DNA of 64,000 bases from Litoditis marina (Eukaryota > Nematoda > Chromadorea > Rhabditida > Rhabditidae): positions 30,396,425 to 30,460,424 of the forward strand of contig OZ038434.1 of NCBI GenBank assembly GCA_964036275.1, in the 5' to 3' direction. Under the pieces are notes generated by a model. The model saw only the letters and a program-made list of their open reading frames with translations. It did no database searches and had not been told where the DNA came from. Both the position numbers and the translations under genes were made by a program. Numbering within the stretch: position 1 is the first letter of the stretch; each line of letters opens with the position of its first letter. Below, piece by piece: positions 32,229 to 43,000 of this stretch.

Positions 32229-34898
32229 ATGGAGGGGTACACGTCAATTCAAGCTCTGGTCGAAGAACTTCAGAAGGAAGTCGCCAAGTTCGAAACCTAG
32301 TTAGTGCCATTTCTTCACTTTTTGTGAAGTTTTACTGAAACTTGTTCATGATTATTTCTTTTCCTCTAAAAAAGTGGCTTTGGTTCTAGCTAGGAGAAAA
32401 AGCTCATAATAAATGATCCACTTTTTACACTCTTAGTTTCCAGTCTCGATGGTCGGAGGAGAATTTGGAAAACGTTCATGTATGAGTCCAAAAACGTGTG
32501 GAATAGACATATGACAATATTACAACATAATTACCTGCTTCTATCAACTCAAAGTTTGTTTCAGCAAACGTGAGCTCGACGCCAGAGCAAGTGAGATATC
32601 CGCTCGCGAGCACCGAATCATTGACTTGGAGAGAAACACCAACAGGTAAGGGTTTTAAAAAGCCTAATTTACCCTCCCTGTCAATTTTACCTTCCAATGG
32701 CTCAGAGCAGAATGAAACCATATAATCCCGCAACGATTACCGTGAATAAGCGATAGACGCGGAGCATTGCGCGCCTACGTCAAATAAATGAAATATTTAC
32801 CTAAAACACTATTTTTTGTGCACCTAAATAATCTCAAAACCAAATATGTTTTGCATGTTTTACACAGCTTAATTTCCAATTGTACTGTTAGTGAATTGCA
32901 CAGTCACGTGAAAAATGTTAAACATATCACAACTCAGAAACGTGCAATGACAAAGTGCACGATTCCTCATTAGAATGCTAACTCTACGTGACGGTTCAAC
33001 TTACTTCCATTTAGCACAATACGAACGATTACCGCTTCTACTGTTCGTTTTTGTAATGGTTTAATGTACTGTTTGATGTCTATACAAAATTGTACATGAC
33101 AATTAATCTCCGCGACATTTTTTTAAATCCAAAAAAGTTTTCCGACTTGCAAGAGCAGTCCATCCATGTTGCAAATCCAATCCATCAAACTGCTGTTGTT
33201 GACAACTGCCCCGCGATATTGGTGTAACGCGATCATCTAAACTCTCATGAGAAGTTCACGTGATAGTCTCATGAGAAGCACACATGGAAGTTTTTCAATG
33301 ACCTTTCAATGGTATACGTATGAGAACGATGTTGCAACCACCTTAGAGCATGAGAAGCTCACGTGATTCTCCAATAAGTCCGCATTCACGAGAGACTTAT
33401 GAGTTTTTTCACATTTTCAATGGTAAAAGTAGCAAGTGATAATAATGAAAAGTCATACACTTCTCAGAGGTTGTTCACGATAACTGAGTGAGATAGTATA
33501 GCAATTCATTTTCATATTTTTACGCTAGTGAAAGTTTAACAAAGTGATTAATGATCCATTGAATCTGTTGAGATCTTCTCGTGCGCACATCAGCATTGTT
33601 TGCGTAGATTTCATCTTCGCGACGTTGAAAAAGTGGAGAGCTTGTGTTTACTATTTTCTCATGGAGAGACATCGTTACATTTTCTTTTTCCGGAGTTCTG
33701 AGCGTTTTCTTTGCATCGCCCCCGAGCAGCTGATTATGTTAAAACACCGATCTATAGTGAGCATGTCATTCTGACGAAAGTGATTGAGTTTCAGTCATAG
33801 ATTATGGGATAATGTCATGAGAAATACAAAACGGTTAACGTTAGTTCTCTGACTGGAAAGTACATTAGATAGGTAACACTTTCTCATGCAGACTATTAGT
33901 GACATTTGTGATAAATTCTCTGTCAACAGACTCATGTTTTTGCAGTGCCACCGAGCAACTGATTCGCGAGAACACGGAACTGCGGGCAAGTGTCGCAGCG
34001 CTGACTGAAAAGCTGAACGAGGCTGGATCTGATCATATCATAGAGTGAGTTGAGAATAATTTGTTTGGTTTCAGAGAGAGATACATTTCGAAAAACATTT
34101 TAATCACTGAATGATGATCAAGTTTCACCTCCTATTTCAGAGCAAGCAAAGTGTAGAAAATGAATCAAGTTGAAACACATAAATAATGTAGTTCGAAGTT
34201 GATGTTTTGATGGAAAACTTGAATTAGTCAATTAGCCTGAAATACTCGATAGATAGCTAAGTATTCATCAGTAACTTTGTTCTCGTTCAGCTGCTACACT
34301 CCCGCCGCGCCCGTCGCACCACGTAAGGATGTAGTGGCGGAGCTGGTACCGGAAGAAACTAAATACGTCTGGGAGGAGTCTTTCCCCGCGTCTGTCAATT
34401 GCGTGGAATTGGCCTGTTCGCAATGGGAGTGGCAAACCAGGTAACAAGAGGGAATTTCTGACATCTACCGTTTGTTACTATTGCATCCCTGTCAGATGAT
34501 GATTGTCTTTGTCGATATCATCTCGAACGCTCTGTATTCGTCAGAGAAACTATGTTCACATTCTGATTATGGTCACGTGGACGTGTGTATTCTTCTTTGC
34601 TCGAACATAATATATTTTTCTTCGCGATTCAACACGTAAATTTCCAGACTTTTAATGTGGCACTCCATTTCGAGAAGTGGAAGAAAGAGATGTAGTCAAA
34701 TTTATTATTCCATTAATTATTTAAAGGTCCATGACCCGAGTTGACGAGACCACCTGGAGGCTAGAGGCCGTTTTGGACCGGACCAGCCCGGTCATGTTCA
34801 AATTCGTCGTGGACGGGTTCTGGCAGTGCAGCGACAACTATGACGTCTGTCCCGATTCCGAAGGAGTCTACAACAATTGTCTTCCACACAAAATTTGA
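32229..34898 (+). CDS. Coiled-coil protein with AMPK-type glycogen-binding (CBM48-like) domain
   Basis: Five exons (32229-32299, 32565-32645, 33946-34044, 34291-34440, 34727-34898) join in consistent phases to give 190 residues. Residues 1-85 are charged heptad-like helix (QALVEELQKEVAKFE; TEQLIRENTELRASVAALTE), a likely coiled coil. Residues ~115-190 match the carbohydrate-binding module of AMPK beta subunits and relatives: WxxSFPASVNCVELAC, WEW, a strand with W-R-L-E-A-V, then MFKFVVDGFW and a terminal YNNCL. Such domains bind glycogen or related glucans, or act as interaction modules. The start was chosen because it lies just after a good acceptor. Introns carry a TCACGTGA foldback and CTCATGAG repeats. 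The AATAAA near 34974 suits polyadenylation. It is not AMPK beta itself, since the C-terminal subunit-interaction region is missing. Confidence 0.8.
32891..33010. mobile_element. TCACGTGA foldback element, copy 6
   Basis: Attgcacagtcacgtgaa at the left and tacgtgacggttcaactt at the right, with core aacgtgcaatgacaaagtgc. It lies in intron 2 of the CBM48-like gene. Confidence 0.7.
33236..33400. repeat. CTCATGAG-rich dispersed repeat
   Basis: Several ctcatgagaagttcacgtga-type units lie in intron 2 of the CBM48-like gene. It shares motifs with 16775-16925 and 36268-36440. Confidence 0.5.
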
Positions 34899-34999
34899 AT
34901 TTCACATAATTCACAGTAATGATCAAATTTTCTAATGAATGTCGAGTATTTCCCACTAACAACTTCACTGCAAATAAATATATCAATAGCTGTTCTTCA

Positions 35000-35540
35000 C
35001 ATTTTCAATAACCACGCTTTTATTAAAACAGAAAATGGTGACAGCTTCGCGCCAGCCCAAAATGAAAAACATTTTATTTGGATTTGGTGGTGCTTGAGTA
35101 TTGTTACGTTCTTTTCGCGTTAAATGTTCTGTATGTACAAACTGTTCTTGCAAACATTTATTCCTTAGAATGTGGAATATGTATGGAAATAATCTATGCA
35201 GCATACATCTCGTCCAGCGGCAGAGGGCGCATTTCAACCACTCTTTCCGTATAATTTTCGGAATCAAAACTGAAATTGATTTCAAATATTAATCAAACAC
35301 TCATTGAATAGCTACATTGAAACTTGAAACAACTATGTTGTACAACTGTTTGTTAACAAAAATGTTTTGAGTGACATGAAAACAATAACTCCCATACCGT
35401 TAGAGAAAATTAAATTTTATGTAAAAAAAATAGCACAATCAACTCTCGTTTATATTGTCAAAGAATTGCACAGTCAAGGTGAAGGCAGGGTACATTTTTT
35501 ATCAAACCTTCTTCAAACGAATTAAGTTTGCTCGACTTTA
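35000..35540. other. No gene recognised
   Basis: Downstream of the CBM48-like gene; open frames on both strands here overlap each other and show no motif. Confidence 0.4.
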
Positions 35541-35549
35541 TACTTTTCG

Positions 35550-35668
35550 TCAATTGCACAGTCACGTGAAACATGTTAAACACAGCGGAACTCAGAAACA
35601 TGCAATGACAAAGTGCACGATTCCTCACTAGAATGCTAACTTTACGTGACTGTTCAATTGATTTCTAG
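35550..35668. mobile_element. TCACGTGA foldback element, copy 7
   Basis: Attgcacagtcacgtgaa to acgtgactgttcaattgatt: the termini form a good inverted repeat (AATTG...CAGTCACGTGA). Core aacatgcaatgacaaagtgc. Confidence 0.75.
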
Positions 35669-36130
35669 ATGAAGCATTTTCAGCCTGTTTTACCACATGA
35701 CCGAATTTAAAAACTTACTAGTTCATTGTTGCGTCCGGAAAACCTCCGCCAACGTGACAAATACATCCCAGATGCCACATTTTATCGGTGAAAACAGTCT
35801 GTACCGCTGACAATGTTGGCTGTCAGTTTGGCCTGACAATGAGAGAATGGTTCAAAAATTATAGCTCGTGCTTCGGCTATTCCCAAGCCATTTTTAACCC
35901 GGCACTGGAAGTTTCATGCATATGACCCATGATTCTGATCGAATGTTCACGGGCCGTTGTGAACACCGTATTGCCAATTTTGTTAGCGGCTAGGGTCTGA
36001 CGATCTGCGTATTTTTGATCTACACACTCTGTCATCTGCTGACAAATTAGGAACAACCACTCGTCCCGCACTTAATGAATTTATTCAGTACAATGCTGTC
36101 TTTCTTTGAGGAATAGGGACTATACGGTTA

Positions 36131-36243
36131 GTCAGTTGCATGGTCACGTGAAACATGTTGAACACAGCACAAACCATAAACGCGCAATGATAAAGTGCAC
36201 GATTCCTTATTAGAAAACCAGTTTCACGTGACTATTCTATTTA
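36131..36243. mobile_element. TCACGTGA foldback element, copy 8
   Basis: Gttgcatggtcacgtgaaac to gtttcacgtgactattctat. Core acgcgcaatgataaagtgca. Confidence 0.7.
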
Positions 36244-36267
36244 CTATGCGGCGTAACAAATCGTCCA

Positions 36268-36440
36268 ACCTCATGAGAAGTTTTTTTTTGGAAGTTTATA
36301 TTGAATTCTCGTGAGAACCTCATGAACATCTCATTAACTGCTCGTGAACTTCCAATGTTGAAGCATGGTAGTCAATAGGATCTGATTAGAAGTTTGTGAG
36401 ATATTTCTTAAGAGGTATACCCTGAGGTTTTTGAGAGATA
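36268..36440. repeat. CTCATGAG-rich dispersed repeat
   Basis: Cctcatgagaag, ctcgtgagaacctcatgaac and atgttgaagcatggtagtca are shared with 16775-16925. Confidence 0.5.
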
Positions 36441-36611
36441 TCCACGCGCCTAGCTTAAAGTAGGAATGTTCCAACCAACCGTGAGTCTTCTCCTTGTTGT
36501 GTAACTTGTGTTGAATTTCACACGTAACGCCGGCTCGAACGATTGCTGCCAAAAAAGGTCGGACATTAACAAGTGGCAACTTCTGAACGGCACCCGAACC
36601 ACTGTCACCCT

Positions 36612-36712
36612 GATAATAATGATTATAATGACAATGATTGCAATAATAATAATATTAATTATAACGATGATAATGAAAATAACAACAATAACAATGATCG
36701 TAATGGTAATAC
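36612..36712. repeat. AATAATGATAATG microsatellite
   Basis: Trinucleotide-like aat/gat/aac units; the Ile/Asn-rich open frames on both strands are artefacts. Confidence 0.8.
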
Positions 36713-36994
36713 ACACTCTAACAGTGGAATAAACGTTTTGTTGTATTTGGGCATCAACTATTGGCCAATTCTGAGCAGCACCCAAACCACTGTAACCGTA
36801 GAGACGTGAGAATTAGAAGTTTTTTATATTCATTGAAAATCCAGCAAAATCCATGTTTCCAAAATTTTGTTATCACTGTGTGCTTCATGGAAGATCACTA
36901 TAAGGTTTTATTCACGATTATTTGATATTTTTTCTTTTTTTTTCTTTTTTTCAAGTTCTTTCTCAGTAGAAAACCAAAATGTTTTTGACCCATG

Positions 36995-37135
36995 AAAATT
37001 ACGAGATTAGATTTTTCATTTCCCTCTTGAGTTATTGACCTTCTTTTCTACATTCCATGCAGTTCAATCTCAAAAGCTCATAGTTTCTCACTTTACATTC
37101 GTTTTTATACAAATTGACCTCTTTTTCTATATTTC
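36995..37135. repeat. Third copy of the 125-bp repeat arm
   Basis: The run starting catgaaaattacgagattag and continuing to actttacattcg matches the right arm of the inverted repeat at 24439-24563, including the extension tttctatatttccgaagg. The same composite (this arm followed by the tRNA-derived repeat) occurs at both loci. Confidence 0.65.
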
Positions 37136-37239
37136 CGAAGGAAATAATGAATTCATAGAAAAACATCTAATCAATTATTGCTTTTTGAAAGTTTATTCAA
37201 CTCAACAAGTAAAACTAAGTTGATGTTTAAAACACAAAA

Positions 37240-37445
37240 ACTGCGTTACAAGTTTGGTTAGTAATCATTCTCTCAGAAACCGTGATCAATCCTTGATTTC
37301 GGGCAGCGCACGTTTGGCGCCGTCCATTTCTTTCCAATTCTTCGTGACGACATGGCTCAGTCGGCAGAGCAGCGCACTACAGTCCAGTAGGCCGAGCGTT
37401 CGAATTCCTTCACGGTCCTCATTTTTGTTTTTGTTCGATTAACCT
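37240..37445 (+). repeat. tRNA-derived repeat with GGCTCAGTCGGCAGAGC A box, copy 3
   Basis: A box ggctcagtcggcagagc, B box gcgttcgaattcc (one inserted base), same leader and T-rich tail as the copies at 24686 and 24985. Confidence 0.7.
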
Positions 37446-37908
37446 TTCTTTGGAGTCAGGATCTCTACAGATTACAACAATTGCTTTTCCAATATATTTT
37501 AATCTATTCAAACTACCAAAAAGCGAAACAACTCACTGCGCACCCTCCACACATCTAGAAGTATGAACCCTGTCATAGATGAGGTCACTTATAGAGGGTC
37601 AGACAGAATAGTAGTCATATACACAAATGGTCGAAAAAGAGATAAACGCCGCTTTGAACAGGGAGCGAGGTAGTGGCGGCCTAAAAACTCAAAGAGGGTC
37701 GCGATATTTTCATGTCGTTTTGCGACGGTTACTATTGTATAATGACAACCTTTCTTCATAATAACATTAACAACGACCCTAGTTCAGAATTGGGGTGAAC
37801 TGCATCAGTTGAATATATTCTTCATTTTGGTCCGTAGCACTCGCTGTTGTGTTAAAATAAGGCTGAGGTAAAAGGTCACAATGACGCTGCCTAGCCTGGT
37901 TCACAGTG

Positions 37909-38119
37909 ATAGTTGTCGCTTATAGAAAGGTATAATGTACCTTACGTTGTGCTGTGAACACATGGATACATTGAATACACGAAACACATGAACACGATAT
38001 GTCGACAACGTTTATATCAGCGCATTTGATTCAGAGGGTAGCGTTCGGGTCTCCCAAACTTTTGAGCCTGGTTCGAATCTCACATGGGACGGATATTTTG
38101 GAAATTTGGCATGCATTAT
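37909..38119 (+). mobile_element. tRNA-containing TATAGT element, copy 7 (diverged)
   Basis: Gatagttgtcgcttatag at the left, a tRNA-like segment with B box ggttcgaatct, and ggcatgcattata at the right. The A box region is damaged. Confidence 0.65.
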
Positions 38120-38299
38120 AGCTGGTTTCCAAGAAGGTCACTCTGAATCTGGAACATAAATTGCCATAAATTCTCCGTGATGCCCACTTTTGTAACTTCT
38201 GATTCGAAGGACGTTCTGTAGCATTTGCCTCTAACGTGTGCCATCTTTTCAGTTATTTTCCGTTCCAACCTGCCACTGAAGATGATAATTTAGGAATGA

Positions 38300-39527
38300 G
38301 TGGGACTGGTTCTCCCAAACTTCAATGTTTTTATCGAACCACCTAGATGTTAACGAACTCACGTAATCCAGTGAAATTGTTCGATTGGTACAAATTCCGG
38401 GAAAAAATGAGCTTCCCTTTTGCTGAAGCTGGCCAGATATGCAATTCTTTAAACTCGACGTCATATGAAGTTTGAGGCTACAGAAAAACCAGTAGTAAAT
38501 CTATAGTAGTAGTACTGTAGGAGTACCCCCGTAGTGCAAGTGGGGTAGAAAACTAGTATTGAATAAGTATTACGCAACTTAGCTACGTGAACTGACTGTT
38601 TCACGTGAATGGGTTACCTGACATCACACACGGTACGTCTCGATATTGTGACTCCCGTGAGTTCACGCACGCATTTGTAGTTAAAGATTTTAATAGAAAT
38701 AAAGTATTCGTTTATTTCAACTTTTTCTCCAGTATAGGTGGCTAAAGATTCCTTATTTCGAATAACCCAGAAACCGTTGCTGTAGCTCGCCGTCGATATT
38801 CGCATTATTTTGGTTTTAAAGTTCACGAGATTGTAGTGATAAAGGTGCAGAAGACACTACCAAAATTTGAAGAGAATTCAAAAAATGCCAACATACCAAA
38901 CTTTCACCTGGAAGTTTGAGCATATTACTGTGGAGGGTTATAACTGGGTGGAATAAACCATGGGAAGTGAAGCAGTGTCCTCGTGAAAATTTACTCCAAT
39001 ACATTCAACAAATACAAAAATGTTTATTTTCATTGCAGGCGTCACAGACCTCTCGCCCGCCGCTGTCAAGATTCTGGCAACAGAGAAGTTGACAGTGTCC
39101 GAAGCTCTGTGTAACTACTGTTTAGCCCATTTGTTAGTTGAAAACGTCTCGGAGAAGGCTGCGGCAACATGACATAATCTGTTTTCTTACTATCTTCAAT
39201 TTTCTGTTCAAAATGTTTTCTGTTCAACTGACAGGAACTGCGAATTGTGAAACTCATTTTGTCGCACCAACTCAAGCGATCCCGTATAAGGGACCCTACA
39301 AATACCATTCATGTGATTTGCCGTAGATTGTTTTCATTATCTACTAGAGCCAGTGATTAAGGACTGTTTACAGCGGTGAACAAGGCCCATCTCGATACGC
39401 GACCAACCTCGCCATTATTGCTCGCTTGGAACATTTGGCCAAGTTCCAGAAAGACTACTACTTTCTGATGAGTATTTGTAGCCCGCACTTGTTTTCCATG
39501 AATTTCGTGGAAGAGCTGTGGAACTGA
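38300..39527 (+). CDS. Nuclear hormone receptor ligand-binding domain, C-terminal part
   Basis: Two exons are firm: 39039-39132 and 39374-39527, joining in phase to end at TGA. They encode VTDLSPAAVKIL and SEALCNYCLAH, then GEQGPSRYATNLAIIARLEH and a last helix NFVEELWN. This pattern (helices 8-10, then an AF-2-like end) matches the divergent ligand-binding domains of nematode nuclear receptors, ligand-regulated transcription factors. A possible earlier exon near 38309-38360 (EWDWFSQTSMFLSNHLDVNE) is weaker. I found no zinc-finger DNA-binding domain upstream within the window, so this is either the 3' end of a gene with long introns full of repeats or a truncated relic. Confidence 0.5.
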
Positions 39528-39529
39528 CC

Positions 39530-40070
39530 GGATGTTTTCTCATAATACTGATATCTTATGGTTTTTCTCTCAGATTATTTGTTTTTGTCTCTATTGCCTT
39601 TGTTCAACTACTGTTGTGTTTTTCATACATATCGGTTTAGCCATATTGAAGGGTATGAAATCTCGCCTCATTTTGACAACACTCATTATGCGTTATTGCT
39701 TCATTCTGTTGTAATTGAACATGACAGATTTGAATAGCGCGTGAAATGTCACGTGAGCAGTGTTTTCACGAACTGATGAATATGATGTTTCAGATAACTG
39801 CGATTGAACTCAAGTGTGTAAAATTGACAAAAAAAGCATAAAATTGAGTTCAACTCAGTGCTGTTTCAGTTGCATCTCTCACTCATGAACATAACAGTCT
39901 GGTGCAGTACTAAATCAGAAAATAAGGATAAGTTGAACATCTCTATACACATACAGTAAAGAATGAAATGTAGTGCAAAAGATAATACTTACAGAAAACT
40001 TATATTTTGTACAAAAGCAATAACGAGAATATTGGAGAGATATCGTAATCAACACCGCCGCTGGCTTAGA
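39530..40070. other. Intergenic, no gene recognised
   Basis: This lies between the convergent ends of the nuclear-receptor fragment (+) and the lectin gene (-). No feature stands out. Confidence 0.5.
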
Positions 40071-40071
40071 A

Positions 40072-43000
40072 TTATGTGACTTCGGGACCAACAGTCAAGG
40101 AGTGTTCCATCTTACCAGTGATGGGATTGAATATCTCTGAAAAATGTCATTTTCAACACAGTGGGTAGCAGAACACATTGTTATTTCGTTCCAACGTATC
40201 GTTCTAACTTCTAACGTATCTAACTGACGTGTTCGACAAAACTACTTCTCCTGTTCTATGAATTTTGAGAGACTTCGCTAATTTAATACAATTTACAGAG
40301 ATACTATTAAAGTGTTCTCAATGTGACTTGAGGAATCACTTTGTTACGGTAAGGCAAGACATGCTGACTGTTGAAATTTTTTTATTTGAGGAGAAATATT
40401 CTCACAAACGGCAAGTGAAACCTCACATCCTTTAGTACTTACGAAAAAAGTTCCCTTAGCACTTACATCATTTAGTACTTACGGAAAAAAAGCTACTGAG
40501 TGTTTTATCTGTACCTTTTTCGATGATGTATGCTACACATCTTCCATCGCTGGTGACAACACCGTTTGTACATCCTGCAATATGAAATGAAAGTGTTTCA
40601 AACTATGCCAGAAATGTCACACCGACACGTCTTGGAAGTCTTTCCAGAAAATGATGAGTATATGACTAATTTTATCCCCCCCCCCCACAATAATCAGATG
40701 AATTTCTCTAATATCTGTAGTATGGCTCTCAGCAAACCTATACTATTATTGATAAAATTGTATCCATAATAGTGAAAGGGTATGTCAAAATATGACAGTT
40801 GTCTGTTATTGTTACATGGATGATATTTGTGTCGGAGTTATTCGAGAAATAATTATTATGCGCGTTCTCATGCCTATAGAGTGAAGCCTGGAGAGTCAAC
40901 GATTGAAAAATGTATCAGTTTGTGGTATATATACTTGATCGAATTATACCTTCTGTAGTCAGCGATACACATCTCCCTTTTTTTCTGACCATGCCTTCCT
41001 CACATTCTGTAATTTAAGCGGTGAAGAGTGGGATATTTGGTGAATAAAAACCAACGTGAATGGTTTAGGTGGTTTAAATTCGTGTGTTTGTGCAATAAAA
41101 AACGAGATATTGCTGCAAAATTGGCAGAAAGCGACACTGAGATTCCAAATAGGTTGGTCAATGCCCGGAACAATTGTTGCAACTCCAAATAGGTTTGTCA
41201 ATGCCGATATGAGCATTTCGAACTCAGAAAAAATTCTGCAGCGTGCAGAATAGAACTGGTCAAGAAATCATTTCCTACTGATTTACAACAAGTCCTAATA
41301 ACTCACTTACATCATTGTTTTAAACTAGTAATTATTATCTATTTCACCTAGGGTGTTTTCATTTCAACAAAACAATCACTTTCAAAACGAGTTCATTGAA
41401 TGAAAATTCCCCGGATCCACCCACACAATTTGATATTCTCATCTGAACCTAAATTTTGTGATCTACTCGTGTACTTTTTTCATATCATGCTGATTTTGAC
41501 AGTAAATGAGAAACTACTGTCGAAACATCCGTTATATTTGTTCTACACATATGAATCAGTGAATACAGTTATGCAACGATTTAGTTTTCATATATCTCTC
41601 TATTCTCTCATAGTTCATGCCTCTTTATAAATAATTATGCCTCGTGAAAAACAAGTACTAATTTGCAAAGTGGATCCTTCTTTATAAATAATTATGCCTC
41701 GTGAAAAACAAGTACTAATTTGCAAAGTGGATCCTTCTGCGGTCGGTGCTGGACTTACCTGCTCTTTTCTCACAAATGAATCTGCTGTTTTCGGAAGAAC
41801 ATGTATGATCGTTCATCCCACCAACTTGGCCGTCATATGCTTTTGGATCAATGTACTGGTCGGCCATCAACTGTAAAACAGGAACAAATCAGTCACAACA
41901 ACACTGGTATGATTGCATGCGTTGCAACAATTTGCGACCTCATACAGTGCGAGGTTGAATATTTGAATGCGTGTTTCTGTTAGCGAAACTTTTGGAAAAA
42001 TTGACTCTGCCGCTTTGTAATGATCAGGGTGTCAACGAATGCGGAGATGTGATAGCTTTTCGACCACTTCTAAATATTCAAAATCTAGATGTATTCTATA
42101 ACAACTTACTGTAGAGGGTTATAACTGTGTGGAAGAGAATATAGCAGTGTTAGCTGTCATGAAAACTGAGACATATTTGCTTTAGTCTCGCTTTTGTTTT
42201 TGAGAAAAATAGAGATAGAGGTTTAGAAACCGATGCAACTGATTACATAGCTATTCGTCATATGTAATGAATGCTATACGATGAATTCGTGAAGAAAGAT
42301 GATACATTATAAGCTGTAATTTTTTTCTGACAATTGTTGGTTCGGTCGAAATATTGCCAGATGAAAACCAACCTGCCCGCAGAACTCATTTCCGGCATGG
42401 TTGTTCGGCTCTCCGGGAGCCCATTTGTATCCGATTCCCTGACTGCCATCCGTCCACTCCCAGTTACCGTTCTCCTTGAACAAGCCAACCCACGGTTGAC
42501 CGTCAACACCGAGTGGTGTCCCCAGTTGCGAAATTGCTGAATCAATATGTCAATATATTCAAATATGTATTCAACACATTCATGTATTTGACACATACAT
42601 GAACTAATGTATCACATGGTGTTCTCTCAACTTCTTGCTTCATATGTTTTTGAACGAGGAAAAGCCAGGCACCGTAGCAAAGTCGTGAAAGTGGTGAGCT
42701 CACTCTGATTCAGAACCTGATCACACTCTGGCCACATAGTTGCCAACTTTGTATGTATAAGCACAGTGCATGTGACCCAAACTTGGGCGAGGTCGTGACC
42801 AGAAAGTTCAGCTCGGAGCTGACCTTTTTAGGAGACTTTGCTACGGTGCCAGGGTTGAGCGTGCAAAGAACAATGTCAGAATTAACGTGAAGTTGAGGTT
42901 ATGGCAATACGATCCGCGCCTGCCACGACGAGTTAAATGAAAACATTCTAGTTGTTGCTAGTAAACTCGTTGGACCATATGGCGAACCAAACCACTCTGA

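Noticed and set aside
36450..36809. Ile- and Asn-rich open frames on both strands
   Set aside because: They are translations of an AAT/GAT simple repeat.
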